From Gamarada debralockiae (taxonomy: Eukaryota; Ascomycota; Leotiomycetes; Helotiales; Hyphodiscaceae): 47,434 nt of DNA. Positions 1 through 11,544 of this stretch are shown here, piece by piece. The DNA lies in contig NXFV01000304.1 in the NCBI GenBank assembly GCA_002803225.1, positions 1 to 47,434 on the forward strand, in the 5' to 3' direction. How positions within the stretch are numbered: the stretch's first letter is position 1; the number at the start of each line of letters is the position of its first letter. The translations under genes and the position numbers were made by a program. The notes under the pieces were generated by a model. That model did not search any database and had not been told where the DNA came from. It saw nothing but the letters and a program-made list of their open reading frames with translations.

Positions 1-454
1 GTTCCCAGCTGCTCTGGAGTCGCTAAGGTTCTGTGCTATCTCAGTATAGGTCGGAAAGTGAACCTGTAAAAACAAAAGAGAGGGTCTGGTAACTATAGTA
101 TTTTTGTGCTGTGTTTTCTGTAGAATCACCTTGACGGGTTTTAGGTGCCACTAACTGTCACGGGACCGTTATGGAAGGAAGGTATATTCCTAGTAATGAC
201 TACCATAATCGCACAAACGAAGGAAGAAAGGGGAATGTGCGACGTGAACTATTTACATAAGGCCGGCTAGTAGGATGCTAGTCGGCAGGGCAACGGAGGG
301 TCGTGCGCATGCTGAGAGCAGGTGAAACCTGTGACAACGCTCAAGTTAATAGCTGGGCAGTCCTCAGAAGTGGTTAGTATTGACAGGAAAAGATATGTAG
401 TTTCGGCTGAATAGCAAGATATGTCTGTACGGACTTCTCATTCCAGTACCAATG

Positions 455-3400
455 TTAAATACCGTCAAATACAATCAGCAGTGACGGTGTACACTTGGCA
501 AGACGACGTACCTGCAGAGTCCCCAAGCCAATGCCCGCTTCTGGTAAAGGACCTTGGCCGAACGTCACTTGAGCTAACATCTTCTTTCGTTTCTGTAGCT
601 CAACGATTTGCTGTTCAGGTCATCAGCAAAACAATTCGGACTACCCAACTAGAGGGTAAAGTGTAAATTCATTGAAAGTTTAGAACTTACTTCCTCAAAT
701 GAATCTCGCATGAGATATCGGATCGTGGTCACACCACGTTTTTGGCCAACCCGGTGGACACGACAGAGCGCCTACTCTTCGATCATGGGGTTCCAGTGCG
801 GTTCCAGAAGATATGCTCGAGATGCAGCAGTAAGATCGAGCCTGCGGAACGAATTAGCACAGATGATCTTTGCTTTTTTATGTGCAACGATAGCACTAAC
901 CCTGCACCACCACAAGTGATTGAGACGAGAATGACGCGAATGTTATCGTTGCGATGGAATAACCGAAGGGCTTCGGCTCTTTTGGGAAGAGTTGTCTTGC
1001 CATCAATTCTGGTGTGCTTGATCCCATACTCATCCAGCATCAATTTAACAAGGTCGAGCGTATAGGTCCAGAAGGAGAAGACCACACTATAGAGAAATCA
1101 GCTTGGACTACACGGACTCTCATCATCAACAAACCTCTTTTCGGTTGCACGATGCTTGGAGATATCTGCTACAAGAGCATTTATCTTTGTTGACATCCAT
1201 TCGATACGCGATGCATCATTGTAATCATTTGCTGGTGTTGACGGTCCCGAGCTCATGGACACTGCATTGTCGACAGGAGCAGACTGGCGCCATGGTATCG
1301 CACCCACTTCATTACTGCCAAGTTGAGACCGGCAGAGCTCACAAAGCATGGGTCCACCAGGGGCTACTTGCCGTTGCTCATCTATCCCCGCAGACGAAGA
1401 GCCTTCAAGAAGTTCCTCCAGAAGATCAACGCCGCAGTTTGAGCAAGTTGCCGCGCCGCTAAGAATATCTCCTATAAAGGATTCGTTAAGGGAATTTTGA
1501 TAGGGCGGACTGAAGGTGCCTTGGGACACTGTCTTCTCGAGAGTTTGTTGAGCAAGCAGCCCGTGACTACAAATCAGGCGCAGGACGTTGAGCAGCCACA
1601 GAGCATTGAATGTCTTGCCTCGCTCGTTCCCCGATGCAATTGCGTCTTCGAGCAGTGCTCGTGATTGGATCTTTGCACCTTCATACTTTTCACGCTCAGC
1701 AGGCGTGAAGTCCAGATGATGTACTTCGTCAGTCCGAGGAGGAAGCCTCACCACTGTCTTCGAACGGCTGATCGTAATAGCACGCACCAGGGTCTTCAAT
1801 CTTAGAAAACCTTGTGGGTCTGCGCCTCGGCGGTTCTGCCAGGGTCTGAAAATTTCTTCCTCGAAAATTTTGGGATCTGAATATGGGTAGACCTGCAGGA
1901 ATCTGACAATGCTTGCAAAGTCTGTGAGTTTGTTCTGAATGGGTGTGCCGGTGATCGCCCATCTTTTCCCGGATCGTAGCGCGCAACAAGCTTGAGCTAG
2001 ATGGCTATGCGGATTTTGTATGATGTGAGCTGTCTCAATTAGCATGCACTCAGGCCAAGTAGGAGGTTGCACAGTTATGATATACTGACCTTCGTCGAGA
2101 ACCACTCGATACCACGACAATGAAAGTACACTACTCCCGATCCCCAAATTTCCCTTGCATTGTCGCCATATGGTGGAAATCGTGTGATAGGTCGTTATGA
2201 CAATGTCAAATTCCACAAGTGAATCCACCTCCTTTCGGTTCTGGCCATGGTAGACGTGACATTTCAATGTACCTTCCCATAGATGCCTGCGAAGCAATCA
2301 GAATCAGGACTCGATGAGTAATGACAGGCTTTTCAAAAGCAAGACCGATGGTGTAGGCAGAACGAATAACTTACAGTCGAAACTGGGTTTCCCAAGCTTG
2401 AATGACTGCGCAGTGTGAGTATACAATGTAGTAACGGACGAGAAACGCGTACGAGATGGAGGAACAACGAGTAAAGTTGTCTTCACAATGACCGGAGTTA
2501 TAGGTCCAAGGGGCTCAGGAGTAATAGGGGGCGATAGAAGGCTTCCATTTGCTTGATTGTACGCAATGAGACTTATCATGCTGAGTGTCTTGCCCAGACC
2601 CATATCATCAGCCAAAAGACCGCCACGGAAGTTTGGGGGCGCTTCATTGGAACTAAATCCATTGACGTACCTGAAAAACACCCCGTCAATAATCCCGATT
2701 CCAAAAAGGCAGACATTTATCCTACCTGAACCTTCCGAACGCGTCATTTTCTCTGCACCAAACGTCTCGATCGCTCTCATCTAGGGCCCAGCCTTCCTCG
2801 CGACGGACCATAAATGTCAAGGCCTTCTTCTGATGTCTTCGGAAGATCAGCCAGAGAAAGAATTCCAGAGAGAACTTCACTTACGCAAACAAAGGTGTTT
2901 TCACAATGGCTGGCGCCTCTGTCTCAACCAAAGGAGTCTCCTCTTCCATCAATTGTGCCAGTAAATCAGGTCCAGCCTCGAGTCTCTCAATTTCAAGGTT
3001 CCCAAATGGGGAGTCAAACGAGTCTGCCATTAGGGGCGTCTCCAACTCTGCTGAGAGAAGGTGCGGATTTCGATAGAGCACGCGTCGCTGACATCCGACA
3101 GGGTCTTGCAGATACATTTGATGCTTTGATAAGTGTTCGCTCACCACATCTAGCAAATCCACCGTGCCGAATATGATCGCATTGAGAAACCATATTTGGG
3201 ACGGCCTTCCGCGTCGTCTTCCATGACACGTACTTCCTCGAAAGACGGTTCTCGAATGACAGTAGAGCTGTGTGTCGATTTCTGCCACTGACTTAAACTC
3301 GCCGAGTATACGACAACTTATAGGACATGTTATTTCGAAAACTAGATCGGAATCCGTCGGTGAGGAGAGCTTGTTGGGACTTTGCAGGACGACTGGGTAT

Positions 3401-3837
3401 TTTTCGAATTGGAACTTAAGCTTCGCGGGAATATTAGATAGCTGCGGAAGTCAGTGAGAGGTCCCGAAGCGTTTAATTCGTGGTAATTGATGTCCTACGA
3501 ACCATTCCATAGCAGCATTCCGAGGGTCCCTCCAAGGCTTCGCTCGGGGGCGCGCTGTCGCCCTCTTCCACACCGACGCGATGCGAGTACCCATGGGCTC
3601 TGGCAACGTGGCAGGTACCATTTGTACAGGTACACTGTGCATTAATCGTGTAACTATGGGCATTTGAGGTCGATTCGTTCACAGGGAGGCTGTTGAAGCA
3701 TACTGGAGATGGATTCAAGGTGAATTGTGGCTGCGGTGCTGGATCGTCAAGTCGTGTACGTTTAGCGGGCGCTCGCTGCCGTCCATCTTTGCCTGATCAT
3801 CACCGTCCTTCTTGAGGTATCTTCTAGGAAATACCAT
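455..3837 (-). pseudogene. HLTF/RAD5-type SNF2 helicase-ubiquitin ligase, apparently decayed
   Basis: SNF2-family DNA translocase of the SMARCA3/HLTF/RAD5 class, a nuclear DNA-repair or chromatin ATPase. Read from 3837 downward it has an N-terminal region, a HQKKALTFM block near 2820, Walker A DDMGLGKT near 2615, a DEAH box assembled across the intron at 2030-2089 (LDE|AH), ITGTPIQNKL near 1950, a RING-like cluster (CSNCGVD...CELC) near 1330-1440, helicase-C sequence (FSFWTYTLDLVK) near 1060, and a family-typical tail (EEQIVELQKRKKMLAQVTF) in the last exon. Clear introns are 611-690, 1087-1134, 2030-2089, 2287-2374, 2406-2452, 2671-2725 and 2837-2884. Damage: a TAG at 772-774 where the family has the motif VI Gln (EEQALxRVHR), frames that do not join near 840-895, a likely 1-bp loss near 3790, and another near 3190. 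Identity is secure; the indels could also be assembly errors. Confidence 0.8.
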
Positions 3838-4212
3838 ATCTCTTTCACTGCTCGATTTGGTTGACCGTAAAGTCCAGAAACTCGTCAAGCCGCATTCATT
3901 TCCATGTCATGAGGTTTCTCGACTCGGCCGCCAACAGCGTTGCGAGGCAAACATCATGGGCCGCCTTGCAGAAAGTGTCAGATGAACTGGTTGCTATGGC
4001 AACGGTTGTGTACACATATTTCGGGTTCTGGCAACCCTCCAATTTTCCTTCCTTAGAGATCTCAATACATACATGTTTATACCACACAATATCGTCTGAT
4101 TCGACAGAAAGCCTGCCGCTGAGCCACGGCCTCGTCAAAGAATCTTTTGTTTCCCGTCTTTTCTGTTCTTTTGTCTAATGTAATTGAATATGTACTGCTG
4201 TCATTTTCTTTG
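3838..4212. promoter_or_regulatory. Divergent intergenic region
   Basis: About 375 bp between the SNF2 gene (minus) and the NACHT gene (plus). It probably holds both promoters. No repeat or further coding sequence was recognised. Confidence 0.35.
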
Positions 4213-5534
4213 ATGTCGAATCCACAGAGCGTAATCTCAGAGGCGTTCGAGAAACTTCGACGCTCAATTTCTGAAGAGGATGCCAAAACATTCGCGACGA
4301 CAGAGCTCAAGGACGTGTGGTCGGCTGTCCAAGACATTGAAACCACCCAGAGAAAGCGACAATCTGCGCAGAATCTACGGCGAGTTGAGCCGTTTCTAAG
4401 GGGTATCGAGAAGTATGCAAAAGTGATCGAGGTCCTGTGCAATGGAACCCCTTTCTTGCCCTACGTTTGGGTTTGTGTTTCCCCTAGACAGCTTGTTGGT
4501 TAAGTTTGCTCATATTTTCAGGCTCCTATCAAGTTGATGCTGCAGGTCAGTAGACTTCAGGTCGCCAGATGCCAGCATTAATCCCCTTCTAGCTTGCAAG
4601 CCACCATCGTGATGTATTCGAAAGACTGCTTGCGGCTTACGCAGATATCGGCAGTGCCCTTCCACGATTCGATCGATATCAGAAGGCTTTCGGTGAGGAC
4701 TTAGGATTTCAAAGTGTCCTAGCTGCTGTTTACAAGAGCATTCTTGAATTTCATCAACGAGCCTACAAATTCTTTCGTCGAAGAGGTGAGCTACTTCTAA
4801 TCCGCTGAAGATTTGGTGACTAACTTCAACTAGCATGGCACCTCATGTTCCTGTCTTTATGGAAGGACTTTGGAAGCCACTTTGACAGCATCATCGAGTC
4901 ATTGAAGAAACAACGAGACTTCGTCGACGCCGAGGCTGCATCAATCGATATTGTTGAATCAAAGGAAGCGCGCAAGAAGGCTCAGGTCGAACTGCAGGAG
5001 AGGAACAAGCGAGAATTTGAACGAATTGAGGACAATGAGAATACAGCAAGAATTTTGCAATTACAGCACTCGGTAGACTGGCTCTCAGTCGATGACAGCA
5101 TCCAGGAGAATGAACTGCACCGTATATCATGTCGCAGACACGATGAAACCTGCTACTGGATTGCAAGAGAACCCCGATTGAAGGCTTGGGTAATGGACGA
5201 TACCAAACACCCTCTCCTTTGGCTCAATGGCAAGCCTGGGGCTGGTTCGTTCCTCAATTCAAGTTCCAACTCCCAAAGCTAATTTCTTACAATAGGAAAA
5301 AGTGTCATGTGCTCGTATATCATCCACTTTATATCAGAGACGCTAGGACTGAAACCTTGCTACTACTTTTGTAGTAGCCAAGAGACCGGGAATCTGTCTA
5401 TTCATATTCTGCGAACAGTCGCTCTACAGCTTTTGAGACAGCATCTTGAATTGGCCTCCCTCATCGCGAATGAATTCGTGTACTCGGGATTCAATTGTGG
5501 AATCACTCAGCTGAAAATAATTGTTCCAAAACTA

Positions 5535-5575
5535 ACGTCCATCCCTGCGTGCCGAAAAAACCGGTGTGACGAAAA
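5535..5575 (+). repeat. Left terminal inverted repeat
   Basis: Matches the reverse complement of 11545-11585, perfect for the first 34 bp and with one mismatch (A/C at 5569) over 41 bp. It is preceded by the target TA. Confidence 0.92.
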
Positions 5576-6561
5576 AAATGATAGGTACTTTGACTTGAAG
5601 CATCTTAAAATCTGTGCACACCTTAATATCTCCTATAATTTTTTATAAGTTATGTTCTATAGCCACTCCCAGACTCCCTAAACCCCCTTTACTAGAAAAT
5701 CGCATTTATATCGTCGCCCTCACGCCTGATTTGTAAAGGGCCTTCTTTTATAGCATAATTGTGTTCCTCTACCACAGCTCTACCACCGAGCTTATACTAT
5801 CTCTAACACTTCTAAAGGAGTCTTACCCGATCTCTAAGGCATCACTACTATATAGGAGATCGTTGTTAGCCTTATGGTGCAGTGGCGGGCAAAATCAAGT
5901 AAGGCTGCCACGCGGATCAGTACCTCGGCTGCCAATTTTGGTTTAGTGCGAAACAGCCCCGCACGTCCCGTAATATTTACGCTGTAATTTCATTTGTGAA
6001 GCCTTAGGCATGAAGGCTAACTGTGGCTAGAAATAATGTGGTGCCTAGTGTGCCACATCCGGCTCTTTGTGCTTTCGTCTTCGGCATCGACTCACAGTAG
6101 ACACGATGCTTGGCCCCGCCTACAGCGCTGTCAACTGGCAGGAGGTGGAACACTCCTCGAGACGCATCTGCGAACTGGTATCAAAGGTTTGAGTTGAGCC
6201 TGTGGCCTCGACACAAAGAGACTGCTTGCTAATGACTTGCAGGCAAACCATAACTCCACCTTCTTCTATTGCGCCGAGAATACTATGAACATTAATTATA
6301 TCCGATTTCCTGCCTCCAAAAACCAAATCCGAACTAAAGGAAATGAGAAACTGTCGAAGCTCTTACCTCTCTAGTACCAACATCCCTGGTATCAATCAAA
6401 GTCTGCTTGACAGCTTCTTTCACAGTTTCACTTGGCACCGCTGTACCGTAAAGGATCACGAGATCAGCCTCCTCTCGAGTCAGCCCTGCTCTATAAGGCA
6501 ACTCTGGACAATATAACCACGTTCACCAGTATAAATTTCCCCGAGGAATAAGTGAAAGATC
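5576..6561. other. Left interior of the TIR element, no intact gene
   Basis: The AT-rich subterminal sequence to about 5760 is followed by a plus-strand stretch (5782-5900) in which fragments such as ISKASLLY resemble the N-terminal HTH of fungal pogo transposases. It is broken by indels and the resemblance is weak. From 6510 down to 6110 the minus strand has coding-like pieces with splice-like junctions (donor GTAAGAG near 6370) that I cannot assign. The proximal part should also hold the HET gene promoter. Confidence 0.4.
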
Positions 6562-8895
6562 ATGTTCAACCGATTAGCCGTTCAGTCTTGGTTATCTGGA
6601 ACGTCGACACGGGCCTCAACTTCAGCCTCCGCTATCGCGCCTCGCAGCCTTACGCCCAAACAATTCCAATACGCCCGTCAACTCAACAGCACCAAGAACG
6701 AGATCCGTCTCCTACTCCTCGAGCCGGCGCGCAATGAAAACCAACTTCTGCGCGCCCGCCTCAAGGTCGTCACGCTCGACAGTGACGCCTCCAACTCCGA
6801 CCTCCCCGCCTACACGGCGCTCTCCTACACCTGGGGCTCTCCATTCGAGTCGACAAGCGCCTTCTACGACCCACAAACCATCGACCGAGTCCACAACCTG
6901 CTCATCCACGCCGACGACGATGGGCAGGAAGAAACGCAGCTCGGCATCTCGGACTCGCTATTCGGCGCTCTGCGCAATATACGGCCCATCACGGGCCGGT
7001 TAGCTATTTGGATCGACGCTGTCTGTATCAACCAGGCTGACAATGCCGAGAAATCTGCCCAAGTAGCGCGGATGCAGCACATCTATGCGCGCGCGGAGAC
7101 AGTGCTCGTCTGGCTGGGCCCACATGCGGCGGACAGCGACACGGCCATCGAGGCGCTGACTGCGGCGTGGCGATTCGCGCGGAGGACTGCCGCATATCAA
7201 GAGCCAGGAAGCATCCGGGTCGATATGCGCAAGGTGCCTCGTCCGCGGGGTCCGCAAGAGTTTCAAGATGAGGGCGTGATGTTAGCGCTGGGGCGACTGT
7301 TCGGGATAGAGGAAGACAACGGCGGCCGGGAGAATCCTGAGTTCCCCATCGGCGCCGTGAATGAACTGCTTCGACGAGCCTGGTGGGGACGCGTGTGGGT
7401 GCTGCAGGAGCTGGCGGTGGCACGGAGAGTCGTATTTGCGTGCGGGCGGGCGCGGATTGGCGGTCGTGAGGGACGCTTTGGGCGCAAGGATCTCGAGGAC
7501 ACTGAGACTGAGGATGCAGATCTGGTGATTAGGACGTTTCTGGAGACGTGGGACCGGCTCTCGGATCACTATGGGCGGTCGCCGGTGCTACTGGATCATC
7601 GGCCGTGGACGATGACTGAGACACGAATGCGGATCAAGGTGGTGAACAAGGGGTTGAAGCCGAAGAGGAGTGATCCTACAAACAACAATAGCGCCAGCAA
7701 TGCTGCCGATGTTCGCCATCCGCTTAAATGGCTGCTACGGGAGAGTGCGCTTGCATCGCTCCGGGCGACTTGTCCTCACGACTATATCTTTGCACTCCTA
7801 GGTCTAGCTAGCGACGCTGACAAGCTAGGCATCTGCATCGACTACGATGTCGACCAATGCACCTTATATACGGCACTAGCTCACGCGTACGTTAAACAGG
7901 GCGACCTGTGGTTCCTGTCGTACTGCGAGGCCGATCCATTTAATGAGCTGCTCAACTCGTTGCCATCCTGGGTGCCCAACTGGAGCAGGACTCACGGCCT
8001 CAGGCCACTCGGTGCGGGGCTCTTCGCGGCCTCTGGGAATATGACTGCCCCTGTGGATGTGCAGCTAGTGCCGCCGACACCTCCTTTCCCTGGTCAGCTT
8101 ACTTTTCCTCCGTATTCTTCCACATCTCCTTCCCCGGCCAAAGTACGCATAGAGAGCTTCCGCCTCGCCCTCAAAGGAATCCTCCTCGATACCGTCGAAT
8201 CCGTCGCGCCCCCCCGCCCTGACATCTCCCAAAACAACATGACCCCAATCGAACGTACCCGCATCATCTCCTGGTTGCTCGGCGCCCACGAGCAGCTCGT
8301 CAACCTACCCACGTCAAACCCCCACCGAACTGGCTCTACCTCCTCTACCGGCCTCTCTGCTGAGTCCAAGGCCTTCTGCTGGACTGTCCTCTGCGACCAG
8401 TTCGCCTTGCCCAAGCAAGACAGCGATCTCCCTGCTCACCATCGGTCCGAGAACGTCGAGGCAGCCTTCCGGTTCCTCCTCGACTCGCACCTGGTCGGCC
8501 AGCACCCACCCAGCAGACCTAGTGTGCCTGGACCGACAGCGAGAGTTGCGGTGCCTCAGATCCCGCCTACTACGGCAGCGTCGCTGTCGCCTGAAGCGCG
8601 GCACGTATGGCTACAGCACCGGGCCGACTGCTACATGTCTTGCATGATGTTGATGACGAACAGCCGGGTCGTTTTCCGAACGAAAGGTGGGCATTTCGGG
8701 CTCTGCTCGTCCCGGTTGGTGGGGCCAGGTGATCGGCTTGCAGTATTCTCTGGGCACAGTGTGCCTATTGTGCTTCGCGGGGTGCCGCGCCGGGCCGGAG
8801 AATGGTATATGATGGGCGAGACGTATCTATCAGACATGATGGATGGAAAAGCGTGGAAGAAGGGGCTTCCTATCGAGTCGATAATATTGGATTAG
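6562..8895 (+). CDS. HET-domain (heterokaryon incompatibility) protein
   Basis: A 777-residue, intron-free ORF. The HET domain covers roughly residues 80-230. It has the three hallmark blocks: YTALSYTWG at 84-92, IWIDAVCINQ at 149-158 followed by the usual D..EKSAQVARMQHIY segment, and a VWVLQELAVAR block. The C-terminus has the GDRLAVFSGHSVPIVLRG segment common in large fungal HET proteins. Proteins of this family trigger programmed cell death on non-self recognition in fungi and often work with NLR-like partners; that role is inferred here. The ORF is intact and visibly GC-richer than its surroundings, which are AT-rich and decayed. It lies wholly inside the TIR element, about 1 kb from the left end. 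It starts at an ATG with no longer upstream frame. Confidence 0.9.
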   Translation: MFNRLAVQSWLSGTSTRASTSASAIAPRSLTPKQFQYARQLNSTKNEIRLLLLEPARNENQLLRARLKVVTLDSDASNSDLPAYTALSYTWGSPFESTSAFYDPQTIDRVHNLLIHADDDGQEETQLGISDSLFGALRNIRPITGRLAIWIDAVCINQADNAEKSAQVARMQHIYARAETVLVWLGPHAADSDTAIEALTAAWRFARRTAAYQEPGSIRVDMRKVPRPRGPQEFQDEGVMLALGRLFGIEEDNGGRENPEFPIGAVNELLRRAWWGRVWVLQELAVARRVVFACGRARIGGREGRFGRKDLEDTETEDADLVIRTFLETWDRLSDHYGRSPVLLDHRPWTMTETRMRIKVVNKGLKPKRSDPTNNNSASNAADVRHPLKWLLRESALASLRATCPHDYIFALLGLASDADKLGICIDYDVDQCTLYTALAHAYVKQGDLWFLSYCEADPFNELLNSLPSWVPNWSRTHGLRPLGAGLFAASGNMTAPVDVQLVPPTPPFPGQLTFPPYSSTSPSPAKVRIESFRLALKGILLDTVESVAPPRPDISQNNMTPIERTRIISWLLGAHEQLVNLPTSNPHRTGSTSSTGLSAESKAFCWTVLCDQFALPKQDSDLPAHHRSENVEAAFRFLLDSHLVGQHPPSRPSVPGPTARVAVPQIPPTTAASLSPEARHVWLQHRADCYMSCMMLMTNSRVVFRTKGGHFGLCSSRLVGPGDRLAVFSGHSVPIVLRGVPRRAGEWYMMGETYLSDMMDGKAWKKGLPIESIILD

Positions 8896-9646
8896 AGGAC
8901 ATGTTGGCAAGTCCCAAGGAGGTAGGCGAAATCATAAGCACGACCATGTCCACGACGGACATGAAGAGCGTATGCGGGCAGGCGATAGCAGAAGCAGACG
9001 AACTGGTCCGTATCGAAGATTGTGCTACAGCTCTTGGAGTTTAACTTTTCGACTTTCAGCTTTTGTTTTTCAAACCGAAAATGGCGACGAAGTTTGTACA
9101 CCAAAGTGAGCAGCAATTCGAAGATAGGGCCGCAGAACCCATCGCACTCCTCTCGAATGTCCAGCCTGAAACGTGTAGGCGAACATCGCACCGCACGACG
9201 GGCGCCGCTGACTGAACAGTGTTAATTGGCTTAGACCTTGTGCTTTTTGAGAGTCAGCAAATTCCTGAATAAGGGGCTTGGGTGGTATTGCCTTCTCCTC
9301 GTTAGCATTTTCTAAGGCGTCGCGACGGCACTTACGTGATCAACTGGCCCCGCTCACCAGGCTGGCGTACAGATGACAAGCACTAGTGGGGTAGCTTCGG
9401 GGTCAACATGTCGCGTCCCTTGGCGCCTCTTATGTCCTGAGCCAATCATTTTATTCATTATCCAGGCAAAGAGCGATCGTACCAGGCTCAGGTAAACATT
9501 GTCCTTTCAAGTTTGCGTCTTGAACTCCCTCTATTTCTCTTTCTCACGTACGTACTCTTCGCAAAGGCAATTTCTCCTGACCTTGTTTAGAGTAAACGTA
9601 CTTCCCTCTCTGTTTGAACCCATCATCCCACCTAACCCAACGTATC
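8896..9646. other. Spacer within the TIR element
   Basis: About 750 bp between the HET gene and the coiled-coil gene. No domain or repeat was recognised. The distal part presumably holds the promoter of the gene starting at 9647. Confidence 0.3.
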
Positions 9647-10712
9647 ATGGCAGACTCGGGAAACCATTCAACTGTTACCGTTGACGACCAGCCGGGAGTA
9701 GTTAGAAGAAAGAGGGGTACTACGGTCGGCACGAGCCTGCCAGCCTCGAAATCTGGATACATGTCAAGCTCTCCAGCTACACCTAAGAGATCTAAGAAAC
9801 TTCTCCGACCCACGAACAGAAACAGAACTCGAATCAGCATCTTCCGGGCTTACACCATTCATACGTCGGACAACCCTCTCCTCAACACTGCCTTCAGCGA
9901 GTCATCATATTCCACCCATAACTGGTTGGAATCACGACGATTATAGTATACCGATATCTGGGACAATACAGTTTGAGCCGCTACGACAGGTGCTTAGTAG
10001 CCGGGTTAAGAGGAGGCTGAGGAGACGTGAAGCAAACAATATCGAGTGGGGAAATAGGCAGGAAGTGAAACTTTTACAAACGGAGGTCGAACGGCTCAAA
10101 ACTAAGCTAGAGGTCAAATGCGCAGAGATACAAAGCATCAGGGATATAGAAGATCTGGGGGATCAGGACGAGTCACGGGATTCAATTGCAGAGCTGACCG
10201 CCAGAGTCCAAGAGCTCGAACAGCAAGTTGCAGAGCTAAAGGCCGAGCTCTACCAAAAGGAGGTTGAATCAGAGGGCATTGAAGATGCCTATTCGGTGAT
10301 CGAGGACGGTGGCCGAGTAATCACCAACGATCTTCAGGAAGCCCAGGGCTATGACAATATGATCAGTATTCCGACTAGGCTTGACATATCTTTCCCATCA
10401 CCGCTACCCACGATGCCGAATACCCCGTGTGAACATTTGCCGTCTAGAAATACTCAAGTTCCACGCTCAATCCCCACCCCGGATTCCTCGAACGAGGTCC
10501 TAAATAAGCAACTTCAATCAGAGTTGGAACTCAGAAGAGAAAGTAGGCTCGCCAACCACACACCAGAGACAGCTCAATCATCTCCTGTCAGATTGAGAAA
10601 GGAGAAAGTGGGTAGGGAAACTCGTGTCGCTGGACTCAGGGAGCGTAGACACAGGACCAGGTGGATGTCAACACTCATGCCTTTCTTTAGTCCTAATACA
10701 TCTGGGGATTAA
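9647..10712 (+). CDS. Coiled-coil protein of unknown function in the TIR element
   Basis: Two plus-strand segments look like one gene. The first starts MADSGNHSTVTVDD at 9647 and is Ser/Thr/Lys/Arg-rich (SSPATPKRSKK). The second, open upstream of 9990 through SIPISGTIQFEPLRQVLSSR, continues into an Arg-rich block (RVKRRLRRREANNIEW) and two predicted coiled coils (QEVKLLQTEVERLKTKLE and TARVQELEQQVAELKAEL). The C-terminus is basic and Ser/Pro-rich. The segments are in different frames between about 9830 and 9925, so a short intron or a frameshift joins them; I could not fix the junction. It has no enzyme motif and no bZIP basic signature. Together with the HET gene it is the only substantial coding content of the element. 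Confidence 0.55.
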
Positions 10713-11544
10713 GATAAAGAGAAGGTACCTTGTATCATGATCTGGCGAGGAGTTAAAGGGATAGTAGGGTCAACCGCAGCAGCAGCTGGTGGTTTGAACT
10801 GCGGCGTTGGGCCTTCTGTGATTCAAATTGAACTCGCGAGAACCAAATGTAGTAAATGCATGATCAAATTTTTATGTAGAAGAAGAATTGTACGACTCAG
10901 GTAGGGAATAAGCCATTTCTATTTTAGTAGCAAAACAACGCGGGTGCAGGCGAGGCTGACACTTTGTGGTTGCAGGTAGATTCACCCCGCAATCGCGAAC
11001 CCTGCCCAGCCAGGACACACTCTTAAGGATGGGATTGGAACGACTGAGTGGCGGATTTGGAACAACGGGAGTAGCAACTCAGTGCAGGACTGGACGCGTG
11101 GCTTGTGGAACCTTCTAGAAGAACGCCACACTGCGCCACACTTCACGTGACATAAAATGTATAATAAAATACGACTCTCTCTAACTTAAATATAATAATT
11201 GGGTAAGGGCGGGTACCTACCACTTTTGTCCGGATAAATCCGGCAGGCAGGTTTCTTTATGCTCTTTGTCTTCAAACTTTAGAGTTATATTTGAACTTAA
11301 TAGAAGCCCTATACTACGACCCCGAATTCCAGGGACAGGTTAATAGTCATGATAAAGCAGGGGGTAATATCTACAACAGCTTTTAACACTCTTAATAAGA
11401 CAATCGATAATACAGCCAAACTGTAGTATTTTTCTAACTGCAGGTTAAGCCCCTGTAAAGAAAATAGCTAGAGAACAATAGCAAACAGATTATAGCTTTA
11501 TATATTTATGTGGTGGTGATTTAAGACCCTCAAACTATAAAGTA
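10713..11544. other. Right interior of the TIR element, non-coding
   Basis: AT-rich sequence without a convincing ORF. It contains a small hairpin (GTCCGGATAAATCCGGC near 11228). The subterminal TACTTT motif beside the right repeat is also found beside the left one. Confidence 0.5.

Noticed and set aside
1..454. Coding sequence at the left edge of the window
   Set aside because: No family motif was seen. It is probably the 3' flank of the SNF2 gene, perhaps with an alternative last exon near 345-375 that I could not confirm.
3014..3229. Minus-strand ORF overlapping the SNF2 gene in another frame
   Set aside because: It is partly an alternative frame of a real exon. Family motifs follow the neighbouring frame.
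7028..7569. Long minus-strand ORFs opposite the HET gene
   Set aside because: They are antisense shadows caused by high GC in the HET coding strand and have no domain signature.
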